This document shows, piece after piece, positions 23,407 through 34,209 of a DNA stretch of 64,000 nt; position 1 is the first letter of the stretch; every line of letters begins with the position of its first letter. Origin of the DNA: Sporothrix humicola. Lineage: Eukaryota > Ascomycota > Sordariomycetes > Ophiostomatales > Ophiostomataceae. The stretch lies in contig WNYE01000085.1 in NCBI GenBank assembly GCA_021396245.1, positions 1 to 64,000 on the forward strand. Direction: 5' to 3'. Under the pieces are notes generated by a model. It was not told the origin of the DNA and did not search any database. It saw only the letters and a list, made by a program, of their open reading frames with translations. The position numbers and the translations under genes are program-made.

Positions 23407-24942
23407 CTACTTCGACGCCGCATTCTCCGTCTCTTCCCTGATGCGCTTTCCGAGGCCTCCATCCACGCGCGTAAACATTTCGTACGTCTTCTCGCGCACC
23501 TCCTTGCGCGCGTTCGACAAGTGCACGGCCACGTTGTGAACAAAGTTGTCCTGCTGGCCGGGCTGCTTGCCCAGCACCTTCCACAGCTGGGCCGGCTGCT
23601 CAAAGTCGATATCGGTCACTTCGTCAAACAGTGCCCAGGTCGCCTCGCCCACCCACTTCTCGTGCGATGCCGTGCCCTTGCCACGCGCCGCATTGTACGT
23701 CACCGGCCGGAACGAGCTCTGGTAGTTGGGGTTCGCGCCCAGGTTGCCGTTGACGTTCATCAGCCCGTCACGGACAAATGGGTTAAACGACCGGATGGGC
23801 GTGTTGACGGGGATCTGGTGGAAGTTGGAGCCCAGGCGGTGGCGGTGCGTGTCCGCGTACGAGAACAGACGGCTCTGCAGCACAGGATCGGCCGACGCCT
23901 CGGCGCCGGGCACGAGGTTGGACGGCGCAAAGGCCGCCTGCTCAATCTCCGCAAAGTAGTTTTGCGCGTTGCGGTTGAGTGTCATCTTGCCAAACGGCCG
24001 CAGAGGGAACTCGCTCTGAGGCCAGACCTTGGTCAGGTCAAACACGCTGTAGCGGAACTTCTCGGCCTGCTCAGGCGTCATCACCTGCAAGTAAGTCGTC
24101 CACGAAGGGTTGTCGCCGCGCTCGATGGCCTCAAACAGGTCCTGCGTCAGGAAATCAGGGTTCGAGCCGTCCTTCTCGCCGGCCTCTTCGTTGTTGAGCG
24201 TTGCAACGCCCTGGTCCGACTTGAGGTGGATCTGTACATACACAAACGATCCGTCCGGCTTGACAAACTTGTACGTGTGGCCCGAGTAGCCGTGCATCTT
24301 GCGGAACGATGCGGGCGTGCCACGGTCCGAGAACAGCGTCATCACCTGGTGCACCGACTCCTGGTGGGTCGACAGGTAGTCCCAGAACGCCGTCGCATCC
24401 TTGAGGTTCGTCTGCGGGTTGCGCTTCTGCGTGTGGATGAACGTTGGGAAGTTGGTAGGGTCCCGCAAGAAGAAGACGGGCGTGTTGTTGAACACCCAGT
24501 CCCAATTGCCCTCCTCGGTGTAGAACTTGGTGGCAAAACCGCGAGGGTCGCGGGCCGTGTCGGCCGAGCCCTTCTCACCGCCGACCGTCGAGAAGCGTGT
24601 GAGCAGCGGCGTCTTCTTGCCAATGGGGCCCGTGAGCATATCAATTGTTGTCAGGTCGCTGATGTCGTGCGTCAGCTCAAACTCGCCATATGCGCCCGCG
24701 CCCTTGGCGTGCACCACGCGCTCCGGGATGCGCTCGCGGTCAAAGTTGGCCAGCAGGTCAATCAGGTGGAAGTCTTGGAGCAGGAGAGGACCCTTTCCGA
24801 CTCTCTGGTACTTTCTGGGGTCATCAATGGGATAACCACTGGTGGTTGTGTATGTCGGCGACTCATTGTAGCGGTACGATGACTCGACGCGCTTGTAGGC
24901 TGCACCACGCTCGCCTTCCTTTGCAACTGCCGGATGAGCCAT
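23407..24942 (-). CDS. Small-subunit heme catalase
   Basis: Dismutates hydrogen peroxide to water and oxygen. One exon, 511 residues, the usual length of small-subunit (clade 3) catalases. The active-site block FDRERIPERVVHAKG gives the catalytic His78. GNWDWVFNNTPVFF holds the distal Asn (152 or 153). The proximal heme ligand is Tyr362 in RLFSYADTHRHRLG. There is no signal peptide, so it is intracellular. The C-terminus is NAASK; a canonical SKL-type peroxisomal signal is absent, unlike many fungal peroxisomal catalases, so location is open. A second in-frame stop follows two codons after the first, with no SKL in reach. Confidence 0.97.
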   Translation of the reverse strand: MAHPAVAKEGERGAAYKRVESSYRYNESPTYTTTSGYPIDDPRKYQRVGKGPLLLQDFHLIDLLANFDRERIPERVVHAKGAGAYGEFELTHDISDLTTIDMLTGPIGKKTPLLTRFSTVGGEKGSADTARDPRGFATKFYTEEGNWDWVFNNTPVFFLRDPTNFPTFIHTQKRNPQTNLKDATAFWDYLSTHQESVHQVMTLFSDRGTPASFRKMHGYSGHTYKFVKPDGSFVYVQIHLKSDQGVATLNNEEAGEKDGSNPDFLTQDLFEAIERGDNPSWTTYLQVMTPEQAEKFRYSVFDLTKVWPQSEFPLRPFGKMTLNRNAQNYFAEIEQAAFAPSNLVPGAEASADPVLQSRLFSYADTHRHRLGSNFHQIPVNTPIRSFNPFVRDGLMNVNGNLGANPNYQSSFRPVTYNAARGKGTASHEKWVGEATWALFDEVTDIDFEQPAQLWKVLGKQPGQQDNFVHNVAVHLSNARKEVREKTYEMFTRVDGGLGKRIREETENAASK

Positions 24943-27170
24943 GGTGTTATGTTGCTGCGTAGGTATTGTTGTTTGTATTGTGTGTGTGATTTATGACGAG
25001 CCTGGATGAAGCAATTAGATGTAATGTGTTTCGAGGGGAAGAGAAAAGGGGCAGGTTTGACTTGATGTCTACTAGGAAGGAACCATATATATTCCCCCGG
25101 AGAAGGTGCAACGGGCAGCTCCAGAAGCTCTTTCTTCTTCCGTCATACCTGACTGTGTTCCTTGTGCTTCGTTCTTTCCCAACAGCTCGATCTCGCCTCC
25201 TATCGGAGCAACTACGGCATCTGATACAATCGATGTATAGCTCTTTCCTCCCTCGAGAAAATGTACAAAGTCGACCGCGCCTGCCTACAGCAATAGCTAA
25301 AGTCGCCTCAGCACGTACAACAGACAAAGGGTACCTCCTTCCTAACGGGCAAGGCGAGACCGCAACAGGCAACTTACACCAGACACCGGTGACGACATAC
25401 GTTCTGGTAGGGCCCCACTGTAACAGCGTCCTTTGTCCTCACAGCACCACATCGAACTAAAACTCAGTGCGACGATCGATATCGACAACCTCAACCAATG
25501 CTACCTACCCCGACCTGCGCTGACAAGAACTGGCAAACAGCTGTCAGCACATTCAGGAGACCTACAGGAAATATCCTCAAAAGGGGCTGAAAAGGATGAA
25601 AAGCAGCGAAATGAGCTACAGGTAAAAGAGCTGTTGCAACGGCAAGTATCACTTATTCTGACAGTGGTTTTAGCTTGGCCAATGGCATGGATTTGATTTG
25701 GAAACGATAGACAGAAGTTGGAACAAATGGCCCATTCACAAAATGATGGGTGGTGCAAATAAGCTCGCAAGAAAACGGGGAGCTGGCATATACGCCGCCG
25801 GCATTCAAAGGCTGAGGAGACATCGGGGAATGGAATACATCATAGCTTCTGATTTGCTCCCTGGCAGGCGGGTGAGAGGCGACTTTGTCAGGCACAAGTG
25901 GATAGATCGGAGCCACAACGGGCGTTCTTTGGTCTTTTAGGTGCAGGGCGCGAGATAAACCAACCACCGATGACTGATTACTGAATTTATTGTTTTGTTG
26001 GATTTATTACAAGTTAATTGACTTTGCCTGTTTTATAATCATTTTTGTTTCCTTCTCGTTCATATCGTAAGTCCTGGTTCATTTTTGGAGGATTTTCAGA
26101 AACAAAGACATATAAAATAGACAGGAAAAATAAATAAAAATACCATACAACCTATCGCATTGAGAAGAAACTACTAAAGAGCCATTCGTATCGTTTGACC
26201 GATGTCATACAGCTCTGGGTTGCCAATCCCGAGTCAAATCCATCGCCAGGTCACTGGACCACGCGTCTTGCCTCGCAACACGAAGCGCCGTGGAAGCTGC
26301 AGATCCCGGTCAGACACCGACGATGAAATACTGTGCATTTATAAAAATACCGTAGAAAATCAGCCGAGCAGCCTGGCATGGAAAATTAAATCGATGCCAA
26401 CAGTGATGGGCGCGGCCGAGTCAAATGTACCTTATACTGAATTACATATGCTGTTCTCGTATAGATGCGGCGCTTACTATTCACTCGAGATGCAAACATG
26501 GTTCTATGTTTGTCTGCGTGTGTGGCGTGATGTCCTGGACTCGGCGAGATCTTTGTTGCCTATTCTGAGGCCCGACTACGTCGGTAGAGACAAAAGAACA
26601 CGTTTGTAAATGGTATATTCAATGGTAATGATGCAGCGAGTCTATGTAAAAAGCGGAAATGCAGAGCGGGAATGAAACAGCGAGAGAACAAGGCTTAGCC
26701 AAGCAACCCCAAAAGCAAAGAACATGACTGGGGAGATAGAGGAGTAAGAAACGAGAAACAGAATAAAGAGGCACCGAAACGAGTACCACAAACGGGTTCG
26801 GACCGATGTCGTACTCTGAATTTCCGGCCCTCAGGTGAAAATATTAAAACGATTGCTATTGTAAAATGGAAATGAAGTAAAAAGCTCCTTCGCTCTAGAG
26901 TATCCCCCATTCACCTTGGCCAGGAGGACAAACATGCCGGGTTTTCGTTCGTGCCCGTGGATAATCCACACGCATGCGGTTGCGGCGGTACATGCGTGGT
27001 AGTTTCTAGGGACTCTTGACATCGGCCACATAAGGGGGTATGTGTGGCTTTACCAACAGCCTGGCATCGTGGGACTGCTCGTTCGGCAGGGGTTTCGAGA
27101 CAGGAGGTTTGTTCGTTCGTTGTTCGTTTGTCGTCGTCAAATTATCGATATGCAAAGGCCAAAATGTCCC
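24943..27170. other. 2.2 kb intergenic region
   Basis: The part next to 24.94 kb is the catalase promoter and leader (minus-strand sense). About 25.98-26.2 kb is AT-rich. Beyond is mixed sequence up to the 3' end of arl1. Short frames here carry no motif and I support none of them. Confidence 0.55.
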
Positions 27171-27890
27171 TTACTCTTGTTGGACGGTTTTCTGCAGTTG
27201 TTGTTAGCTGAGTCCTCGTCAAGTCAGGCGCAATGTGCTCTCCCCCTTTATGACTTACCACCAGCCAGTCCATGCCCTCGTCTACGCCCTTGCCGTCAAC
27301 GGCCGAGCAAGCTATGATTGTCCAGTTGCGGTCCCGGAGTTTGCCCAGGTGCAACGCCTCGCTAATGTCGGCCGCACCCTTGGCTCCCGGCTGGTCCTGC
27401 TTGTTGGCAAACACCAGCAGCGCCGCGTCCTTGAGCTCCTCCTCGTTGAGCATGCCTGCCAGCTCGTCGGCTGCCGTTTGCAACCGCTCGATATCCGTCG
27501 AGTCAACAACGAAGACAACAGCTGATGTGTTTGCATAGTAGCACCGCCAGTAGGGCCGGATAGACGTCTGGCCGCCGAGATCCCACACGTTGAAATTGAG
27601 GTTCTTGTACGTCACCGACTCGACGTTGAATCCGATTGTTGGGATTGTTGTGACCACCTCACCAATCTTGAGCCGGTACAAAAGTGTCGTCTTGCCGGCA
27701 TTGTCCTGAAGAAAAAGAGAGCCAAATGTTAGCAACTGTCTCTGCGTTCCGCCACCCGCCCTCGACTTGAAACCCAAACGGCCAAACCAAGGTTACTACT
27801 CACAAGACCCAGAATGAGGATTCTAATCTCCTTTTTCGAGAACAGCAGGCTCGTCAGCCAGGACATGCTCGACGAAATGTTCTGACCCAT
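27171..27890 (-). CDS. arl1: Arf-like GTPase Arl1
   Basis: Golgi small GTPase that recruits GRIP-domain golgins and regulates vesicle traffic. Exons on the minus strand are 27890-27804, 27705-27259 and 27191-27171 (the last codes only KTVQQE and stop), giving 184 residues. Gly2 is the expected N-myristoylation site (MGQNISSSMSW, amphipathic helix). The P-loop GLDNAGKT is at 28-35, the switch-I region TIPTIGFNVE follows at 49-58, DLGGQ is at 71-75 and NKQD at 130-133. Intron 1 splits the P-loop between Leu29 and Asp30. The WLVKTVQQE ending is typical of Arl1 and separates it from Arf1 and Arl2/3. The last exon is easy to miss because intron 2 stays open for many codons. Confidence 0.96.
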
Positions 27891-29076
27891 CTTTGCGGTT
27901 TCCGGTGCGCGGACTGCCGCGGCTTTGTTTGTCTTTGTTGACGGGAGGGCTGGATAGGGAGCAGTGGTCCCGGGAGGGCTGCTTTTGTGTCCTTGCTTCA
28001 CCTGCCGCTCGTACGGCCTGAAGGTGTTTCGTTTCTAGAATTCTCCGGTGACACGAGGCGTCGTTCCTGTCGTTTGTGCTGCTCTACACGTCTAGAGCTG
28101 CCTTTTCGTCTTGGATTTGCGTAGGCTGCTAGCGGGGCCGCTGTCTTGTCGTTGAAGGCTGTTGAGGGACTGGTACTGTCCGAAAGCAGGTGCTATTGTG
28201 GCCGTGGTCGTAAAAAGGGGTAAAATGGCAGTGTTTTCGTCGTGATTTTGCTTAGCGAAGCGGATGTCATCAAAGTCGTCGAAAGTGCTGCCTACACGAA
28301 GGTATGGTACAGATGCAAGATGATATTCGTTGTGAGAGAAATGACCATGCAAGATAACACGTAAAATAACCGTATAGTTGCGATGAGCCGTAAGGATTTG
28401 CTGGCTGTTTTGCTGGTGATGCTTTTGCGTTTTCTGATTTCGAAGAAATGAGCCTCGATTCGCGAAACAGGGATCGACAGCGACGCCTCTGCCGATGGGG
28501 GGCTCCCAGCGGCCTGTAGCGTTCTATGTTTGGTTGGAGTCTCGGCCTAAGCATTAGTAAACATGTCACTGAATGCTCTGTAATATCATAATATGGAATG
28601 CGACAGCGGTTCCTCCGGCCTGTCGGGGGCGATGATACGTGTATTCTTTGGGCAAGGCCAGCTGGCTGCCCCTATCTGGCCCATTCCATAGGCGGCCAAG
28701 CTGCACGTGCTACAATCTTGGATCTGACCACAGCCTTGGCGTTTGAACGAGTGAAGTCAGGCGGCAGGTACGGATTGGGTGGAAAATACGGTCACGTGCA
28801 CTTTCGAGATAGCGCTATTGTGACTAAGCCTGGATTCGGAGTGCTGGGAAGGAGAGGGCAAAAACGTTTGTCCGAAAGAGGTGAAAAGTGGGGCACTGCA
28901 AAAACCCGCGCACGAAAATTTAGTTTGGGCGTGGGTTGTGGGCAAAACTGGGTAGGAAGAAAAAAAATCGTTGATTGTATGGACCCCCTCTCTGACGATT
29001 TTCTCCCGACCTTCAATCTAGCAACCTACCATCAATTTCTTTCGGAATCAACGACAGAATCAAACAATCAGTCAAG
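27891..29076. other. Divergent intergenic region (arl1 / rpl39 promoters)
   Basis: arl1 reads left and rpl39 reads right from this 1.2 kb. A GTCACGTG box covers 28791-28798, about 280 bases before the rpl39 start. The last 80 bases before rpl39 form a typical A/C-rich leader. No gene is supportable. Confidence 0.6.
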
Positions 29077-29676
29077 ATGCCGGTACGTATGCCTGGTGTT
29101 TGGTTGAATCACAGGCGATATACGACAATACGAAATTGTACGAACGGAACGCTCTCTTTTTTCTGGCACGACAAATCGCTATTTCAATCGACGACGCCGA
29201 CAACAATCAATAATGAGGTCCACGACGACGACAATGCCAGGCGATGAAGCGCTGAGGCCGACGATTTGGTTATGGACAATCAAACAACAGATACGACGGA
29301 CTTCGCCGATAGACAACGATTGAGCATGACGAATGGACACGCCGAATTGAGAGAGCCGACCGAGACCGACGATATTTCTGTTGAACGTGGACGCTGGACA
29401 TTGACGACGATCGGCCTTGAACGTTGACTGACATGTTTTCCCCTCCTACAGAGCCACAAGTCTTTCCGCACGAAGCAGAAGCTCGCCAAGGCGCAGAAGC
29501 AGAACCGCCCGATCCCCCAGTGGATCCGTCTCCGGACTGGCAACACCATCCGGTACGATGCCCCCTCTCGATGCATATTGGCATGCTGTATGCCATGATG
29601 AAAGCAGAATGCTAACATATCTACCAGCTACAACGCTAAGCGGAGACATTGGCGCAAGACCCGCCTGGGCATCTAA
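29077..29676 (+). CDS. rpl39: 60S ribosomal protein eL39
   Basis: Small basic protein lining the ribosomal exit tunnel. Exons are 29077-29082 (only Met-Pro), 29452-29552 and 29628-29676, giving 51 residues, the universal length. The mature sequence begins MPSHKSFRTKQKLAKAQKQN and ends RRHWRKTRLGI, matching the family throughout (IPQWIRLRTGNTIRYN in the middle). Intron 1 (369 nt) is long for this genome and follows immediately after codon 2, as in many fungal ribosomal-protein genes. Intron 2 is 75 nt. All sites are GT..AG with CTAAC-like branches. Confidence 0.98.
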
Positions 29677-30859
29677 ATGTTTACACATTTTGTGTCTGGG
29701 AGTCGGGGGTGCGACGAGGAGTGAGGGCGAGAGAAGAAGCCGACATGGAGGAACAACGGGCATGGACGACTCGGGAACGGACCACACATATCAACAACAC
29801 ACTGCGACAAGGCGACGACTAGCGATTTGCGACACCGTCCACCATTTTTAGACCGACAACGAACATCCTTCTTTTTGTGCTGGAGCCCAATGACAACAAG
29901 CGACAATGACAACACTACACGGCTTGATGCATTGAGACTTACGGCCGGTTGCTGCGGAATGAAAATGGATTGTGGCCTACGACACCGGCTTTCCTGTTTT
30001 TGCTCATGTTCACTTTTTCTCCTAACTGGTCCTCTTTTTCTACAACCCTACTCTGTGAGAGTCTCACGAAGGGATGTGTGTTTTCTTTTCTTACGAATGA
30101 CCTCTTGAGCATTGCATCATCGAGAGGAAGGACGGAAACCCTATTCTTGTCATGCAGAAAGGAATGGAGGAGTTGACGGCATCCAAAAAAATGGGAGTAA
30201 ACGGGTATATTTTTTGTTTACCCTCTGAATTATAAATCAGAGCTTTTATCACAAAAGGAAATGAAATAAAAAAAACCACAAAACATTCAAAAAAATGATA
30301 GCCCAAGGAGATGTAGTGAGTGTGCATGTGCCTTTGTTTTATGCAAGACAATGTCTTCCGTGAAAGCTCTTTTGAATTTTATACTGTGGTTGGCTGGATT
30401 CACCACAACGTATGTTCTGAAGTTAAAGAGGTTTATGAGAGCTGTATTCGATAAGGCTAGGCAGCGACATCGCAATCTCAACAGACTGGGAAATCTGACT
30501 CCATTTGGATGTGAGGCACTCAGCCACCACTTTGGATCACCGGCAGTACACAAAAGACATGACGACCACGTTACAATAACAGATGCACAATGCACACGAT
30601 ATTGAAATTGTAACCGATTTTAAACCCGTAAACGACTATCGTTATAAAAAAAAAGGAATACAATGGCAAATGGCACCAGGCGGTGCTCATTTGGCCTCTG
30701 AACACAGCCGGTAACATAAGGTATAGGAATTAAACGAAGGAAAAGACGGACAGTAAAAACAGCACCGATACCAAGGACAAACCCGCATAAACATTAAACA
30801 AAGCATCCGACGGAGACGCGGTACTCGCGTCCCCAGCCAGTTCCTTATATTTGCTTGCT
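29677..30859. other. Convergent intergenic region
   Basis: This is the 3' region of rpl39 and of skp1. It is AT-rich from about 30.18 to 30.66 kb. No coding signal is seen. Confidence 0.55.
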
Positions 30860-31470
30860 TTAGCGATCCTCGGCCCACTCGTTCTCTCTCCGGATCTGCT
30901 CCTCCTCCTCAGGTGTGAAGTCGTTGGTGATGTTGAACGTCTTACGGATCTCCTCCGGGCTCTTGCCCTTGATCATGTTGGCGACGGTCTTGCAGCCGAC
31001 ATCAAGCAGAGCCTTGATGTCCATGTAGTTGGCGGCAAGGATGATTTCGAAGAGCATCTCCTGATCGACCTGCATGAACTTCTGGTCCCACTCCTCGATA
31101 TCGGTCGTCTTCTTGCGGCTCTCGGTCTCATCCTCGTTGGTGCCAAGGGGGTCGTTGCGGTGGTGCTCGCAGTACTCAATGACCTTGCGGAGCACGGCCT
31201 CGTTGACCTGGTAAGAAGACACGTGATTAGCTGGGGATATCACGACAATGCGAACAAAGAAGGCACAGCAAGCAAAGAAACAAGGGGAAGTAGATGGTAA
31301 CATACATTGGGCAGAGGAACGGGGCCGAGCTCTGACACGCCCATGCTCTTCAGATCCTCCAGCATTGTGCTGAGGAGGGCCGAACGGATGGCGACATCGT
31401 AGTCAACGGTAATAACGCTTCCGTCGTTGCTCTGCAGCGGGATCTTGTCGAAGGACTTCTCCTCAGGCAT
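30860..31470 (-). CDS. skp1: SCF ubiquitin-ligase adaptor Skp1
   Basis: Links F-box proteins to cullin in SCF complexes, and also acts in kinetochore and V-ATPase assembly in yeast. Exons on the minus strand are 31470-31306 and 31207-30860, giving 170 residues. The N-terminal POZ fold starts with IPLQSNDGSVITVDYDVA. The C-terminal Skp1 block runs MLFEIILAANYMDIKALLDVGC, then KGKSPEEIRKTFNITNDFTPEEE, ending ENEWAEDR. Intron 1 (98 nt) contains a CACGTG. Upstream of the ATG a CTAAC..CTAG acceptor ending at 31512 suggests a further intron in the 5' leader, which is long and pyrimidine-rich. Confidence 0.97.
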
Positions 31471-31819
31471 TTTGGAGGCTGATGTGTTTGTTGTGTGATA
31501 AAAAGTGTATTCTAGAAGAGCAGGTTAGACAACGAAAGAAACACGTCAGGAATGGCGTTGTATATGCTCGAAGTGACGGAATGTCTTGGTTATAGCAGGC
31601 GGGGCAAAAGGCGGTGATGAGACAGTGGCAACAGGCAAGAAGGTGCAGTGAATAGGTAGGTCGTCTGCTGCCTTTGGTGCGATGGCGTGTTGGCGGACAA
31701 CGAGCTCTTGTCGCACCGATGTGTCGTTTCGATGATGCAGCAGAGAAGGCTGCGGCGGTTGTGGAAGAATGGCTGAGGGTGGAGTGGGAGACGCCGAGGG
31801 GTGCGTGATGACGGGGTCT

Positions 31820-31831
31820 GGGGGGGGGGGG
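31820..31831. repeat. G12 homopolymer
   Basis: Twelve consecutive G on the plus strand (C on the skp1 sense strand) lie within the skp1 leader region. Confidence 0.85.
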
Positions 31832-32880
31832 AATCGTGTACCTACAAGATTGTGGATTGATACAGAGATGGATCTGCAGGAGAAGGCAAGATATATCGAG
31901 CTGTCGTCGTGTGGTTGTGATGGTGATTGAAGAAAGTAAATGTTTTGGAAGAAGAGAGAGTCGATGTGCGAGCTATGAATGGAGGGGGAAGGCAAGATTG
32001 AGTAAGGAAAGGGCGGCGAGGACGGCCGGAAAAATTGGGTAAGCCACAGGTGGCTCCGTGGTGTAGTTTGGTGTGCGGGGCGCTGTTGCCTGAGATAGTG
32101 ATTGGCTGTTATGCGCGAGGAAGGAGATGGCCTCAGTATTACGCAGAAGACTGTGAGATGCCTGTAAGATACAACATTGATTTGAGGAAGGAACTGTTGG
32201 TCGGCGGTTACTGACTTGATTCTTCTGTATACAGTCAACTAACCAGCCAACGGGATTTCAAGACTATTTATACAAAATTGAACGTCGTAAAGTTCACGTT
32301 TGTTTCGATAAAAAGTTGAATTTATTCTCTTGACATCGAACTGAAGACTCGTTGGCCTCGCGCCGGACGAGGCAGAAAGCCTGATCAAAGTGGGCCAGGC
32401 TCTGCCACATTTTCAGTGGATTGACCCCTGAAAGCGCTGTGAACAAAGGCACAGAAAGCGCGCCTTCCCCGCCAATTGCAGATACGGTTTAGGCACCAAC
32501 GGCCTGCTGTTGGGACATACTCTCCATTTTGACCTCCCTGCCAATGCGACCGTAGCAGGCCAAGCTGGACCCTTTCTGGTGAATGTGCTTCCAGCTCTTT
32601 CTTTCTTCACGCCTTCTTCTTTCTTTCTTCTGCCTCTGCCTGGATACGATTTCTGCGAGAGGTTAGCGCCTTGACTGTCTGCCTTGTGTTGTGAAAGGAG
32701 AATAGAGGACGAAAAAGGCAAGTGCAGTCTGTGCGACGCTGGCTTCGAACGGCAAGACCCCGGACCGCGCTTGCTACAGTAGTAAGGTTTGTCGTGGAAG
32801 AAAGACAGTCGCGTTATGTTGAACTCGAACCTCTTTCCAAACGCGAGTGTCACAAAAGACAAGCAAAAGAGAAATATTCT

Positions 32881-32903
32881 CACACACACACACACAAACA
32901 CAC
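32881..32903. repeat. CA microsatellite
   Basis: Seven CA units followed by AAACACAC, in non-coding sequence. Confidence 0.85.
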
Positions 32904-34209
32904 TTGTTGCTATGAGAGCAAGGACAAAAATTGTCAGGAGTACACACTGGTCAGGAGAGGTGGAAAAGGCAAATGTAGACATCAAAAGTAGTGTGCCTCG
33001 TGAATCAAATATCCCAGGAAAAGCGACTGTGCTGGCCAGTTGACATCGCCATGTGGTCGATCGCTGGTGGCTCTTTCTGTATTCTTCCTCACCTTCTTCT
33101 CACTTTCCGCTTTTGCCGTTTTCGGTCTTTGTCGTTTGCGGCCTAGTCCAGCGCGAACAGGGGGCCACGGGGAAGGAGCCACGGGTTGGAATGCGTGCTC
33201 TTTATGGTGTCTGTCTACCAGCGTCGCATTCTGGGCCTATTTTTGTTTTGGCTTACCGTTACAGGCTCTCTGCGACCGCTGGAACGAGCCAGAGCCAGCG
33301 CTGTCACATCTCCCATCGTTCCCGCGACTCACCACACTAATACCGCTCGTTAATTAATTTGCGGAGTAAGCTAGCAGTCTATTTACCATGCCCATTTTTA
33401 TTTTTATTATTTTATTTTGGAGACACCTTTATTGACTTGCTGCAGCTCCGTTTCTGTTGATCTGTCTCCTTTTTGAGGCTCCCCCCTTTCCTGCCCGACA
33501 AGGGGTTGCAGTGCTTCTTGTTCTCGACAGGGAAGGCGCTTGAATCGCGTGTTTTATCTTTCGCGGTCAACTCACCTTCTGAGTCGCTCTTTCCACTTTC
33601 CAGGGCTGCAAGATTTGCTTCATTTCGTTTTCCTGCCTTTTCTGTTTGCCTGAAATTTTTGTGCCTTCCTTTCCCTCCTTCATCCACTTTCTTTCTCTTC
33701 TCACCAACGCCCAACAGCTGTTTTCTTTCGTCTCATATCGCCCTTTGTCTGCCGCCACGACCTTTTTACGCAACCACTCGCATATCTCTCGACCGGGGCC
33801 CCCGAACGATGATGCCGTTGCATCTCCCAGTGGCCTTATCCGTCTGACGATGCATTTGCTGTTGTCGCCGCAGCCCGAGCGCGGTTCCGACTTGTTTGCG
33901 CTTTTCACGCCTTTTGTCTCTTCAGCTTTGGACGCCAAGATCCGCCTTTAAGATAGGCCGGCCTCACCTCTCGATTCTCGAAGCGAACTCTTGCCGAGAC
34001 ACGGCTGTCGAGCTCGACGATACCTTTTGCGCGGCGACGCCTACGAAGCGCCTGTTTGCGCGCCAATTCTTTTCACTCGTCTACGATTTCTCCCTTTCTC
34101 TTCGACTTCATCTCCTCTTCTCGACTCTCCTTTACGACTCTTTCTTTCGTCATCGTCACCGTCATCGTCTCCGTCTCCTCCTCTCCTCACACCTCACATC
34201 TTGCCCACG

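Larger units (their letters stand above)
31471..34209. other. Divergent intergenic region (skp1 / smp3 leaders)
   Basis: 2.7 kb between two divergent genes. 31.5-32.3 kb is pyrimidine-rich on the minus strand (skp1 leader, likely spliced). 33.05-34.2 kb is pyrimidine-rich on the plus strand (smp3 leader). It contains a G12 run at 31820-31831 and a CA-rich repeat at 32881-32903. No gene is supportable. Confidence 0.6.

Noticed and set aside
23521..24882. 453-codon open frame on the plus strand opposite the catalase
   Set aside because: It mirrors the codon bias of the catalase on the other strand and shows no domain; an antisense shadow.
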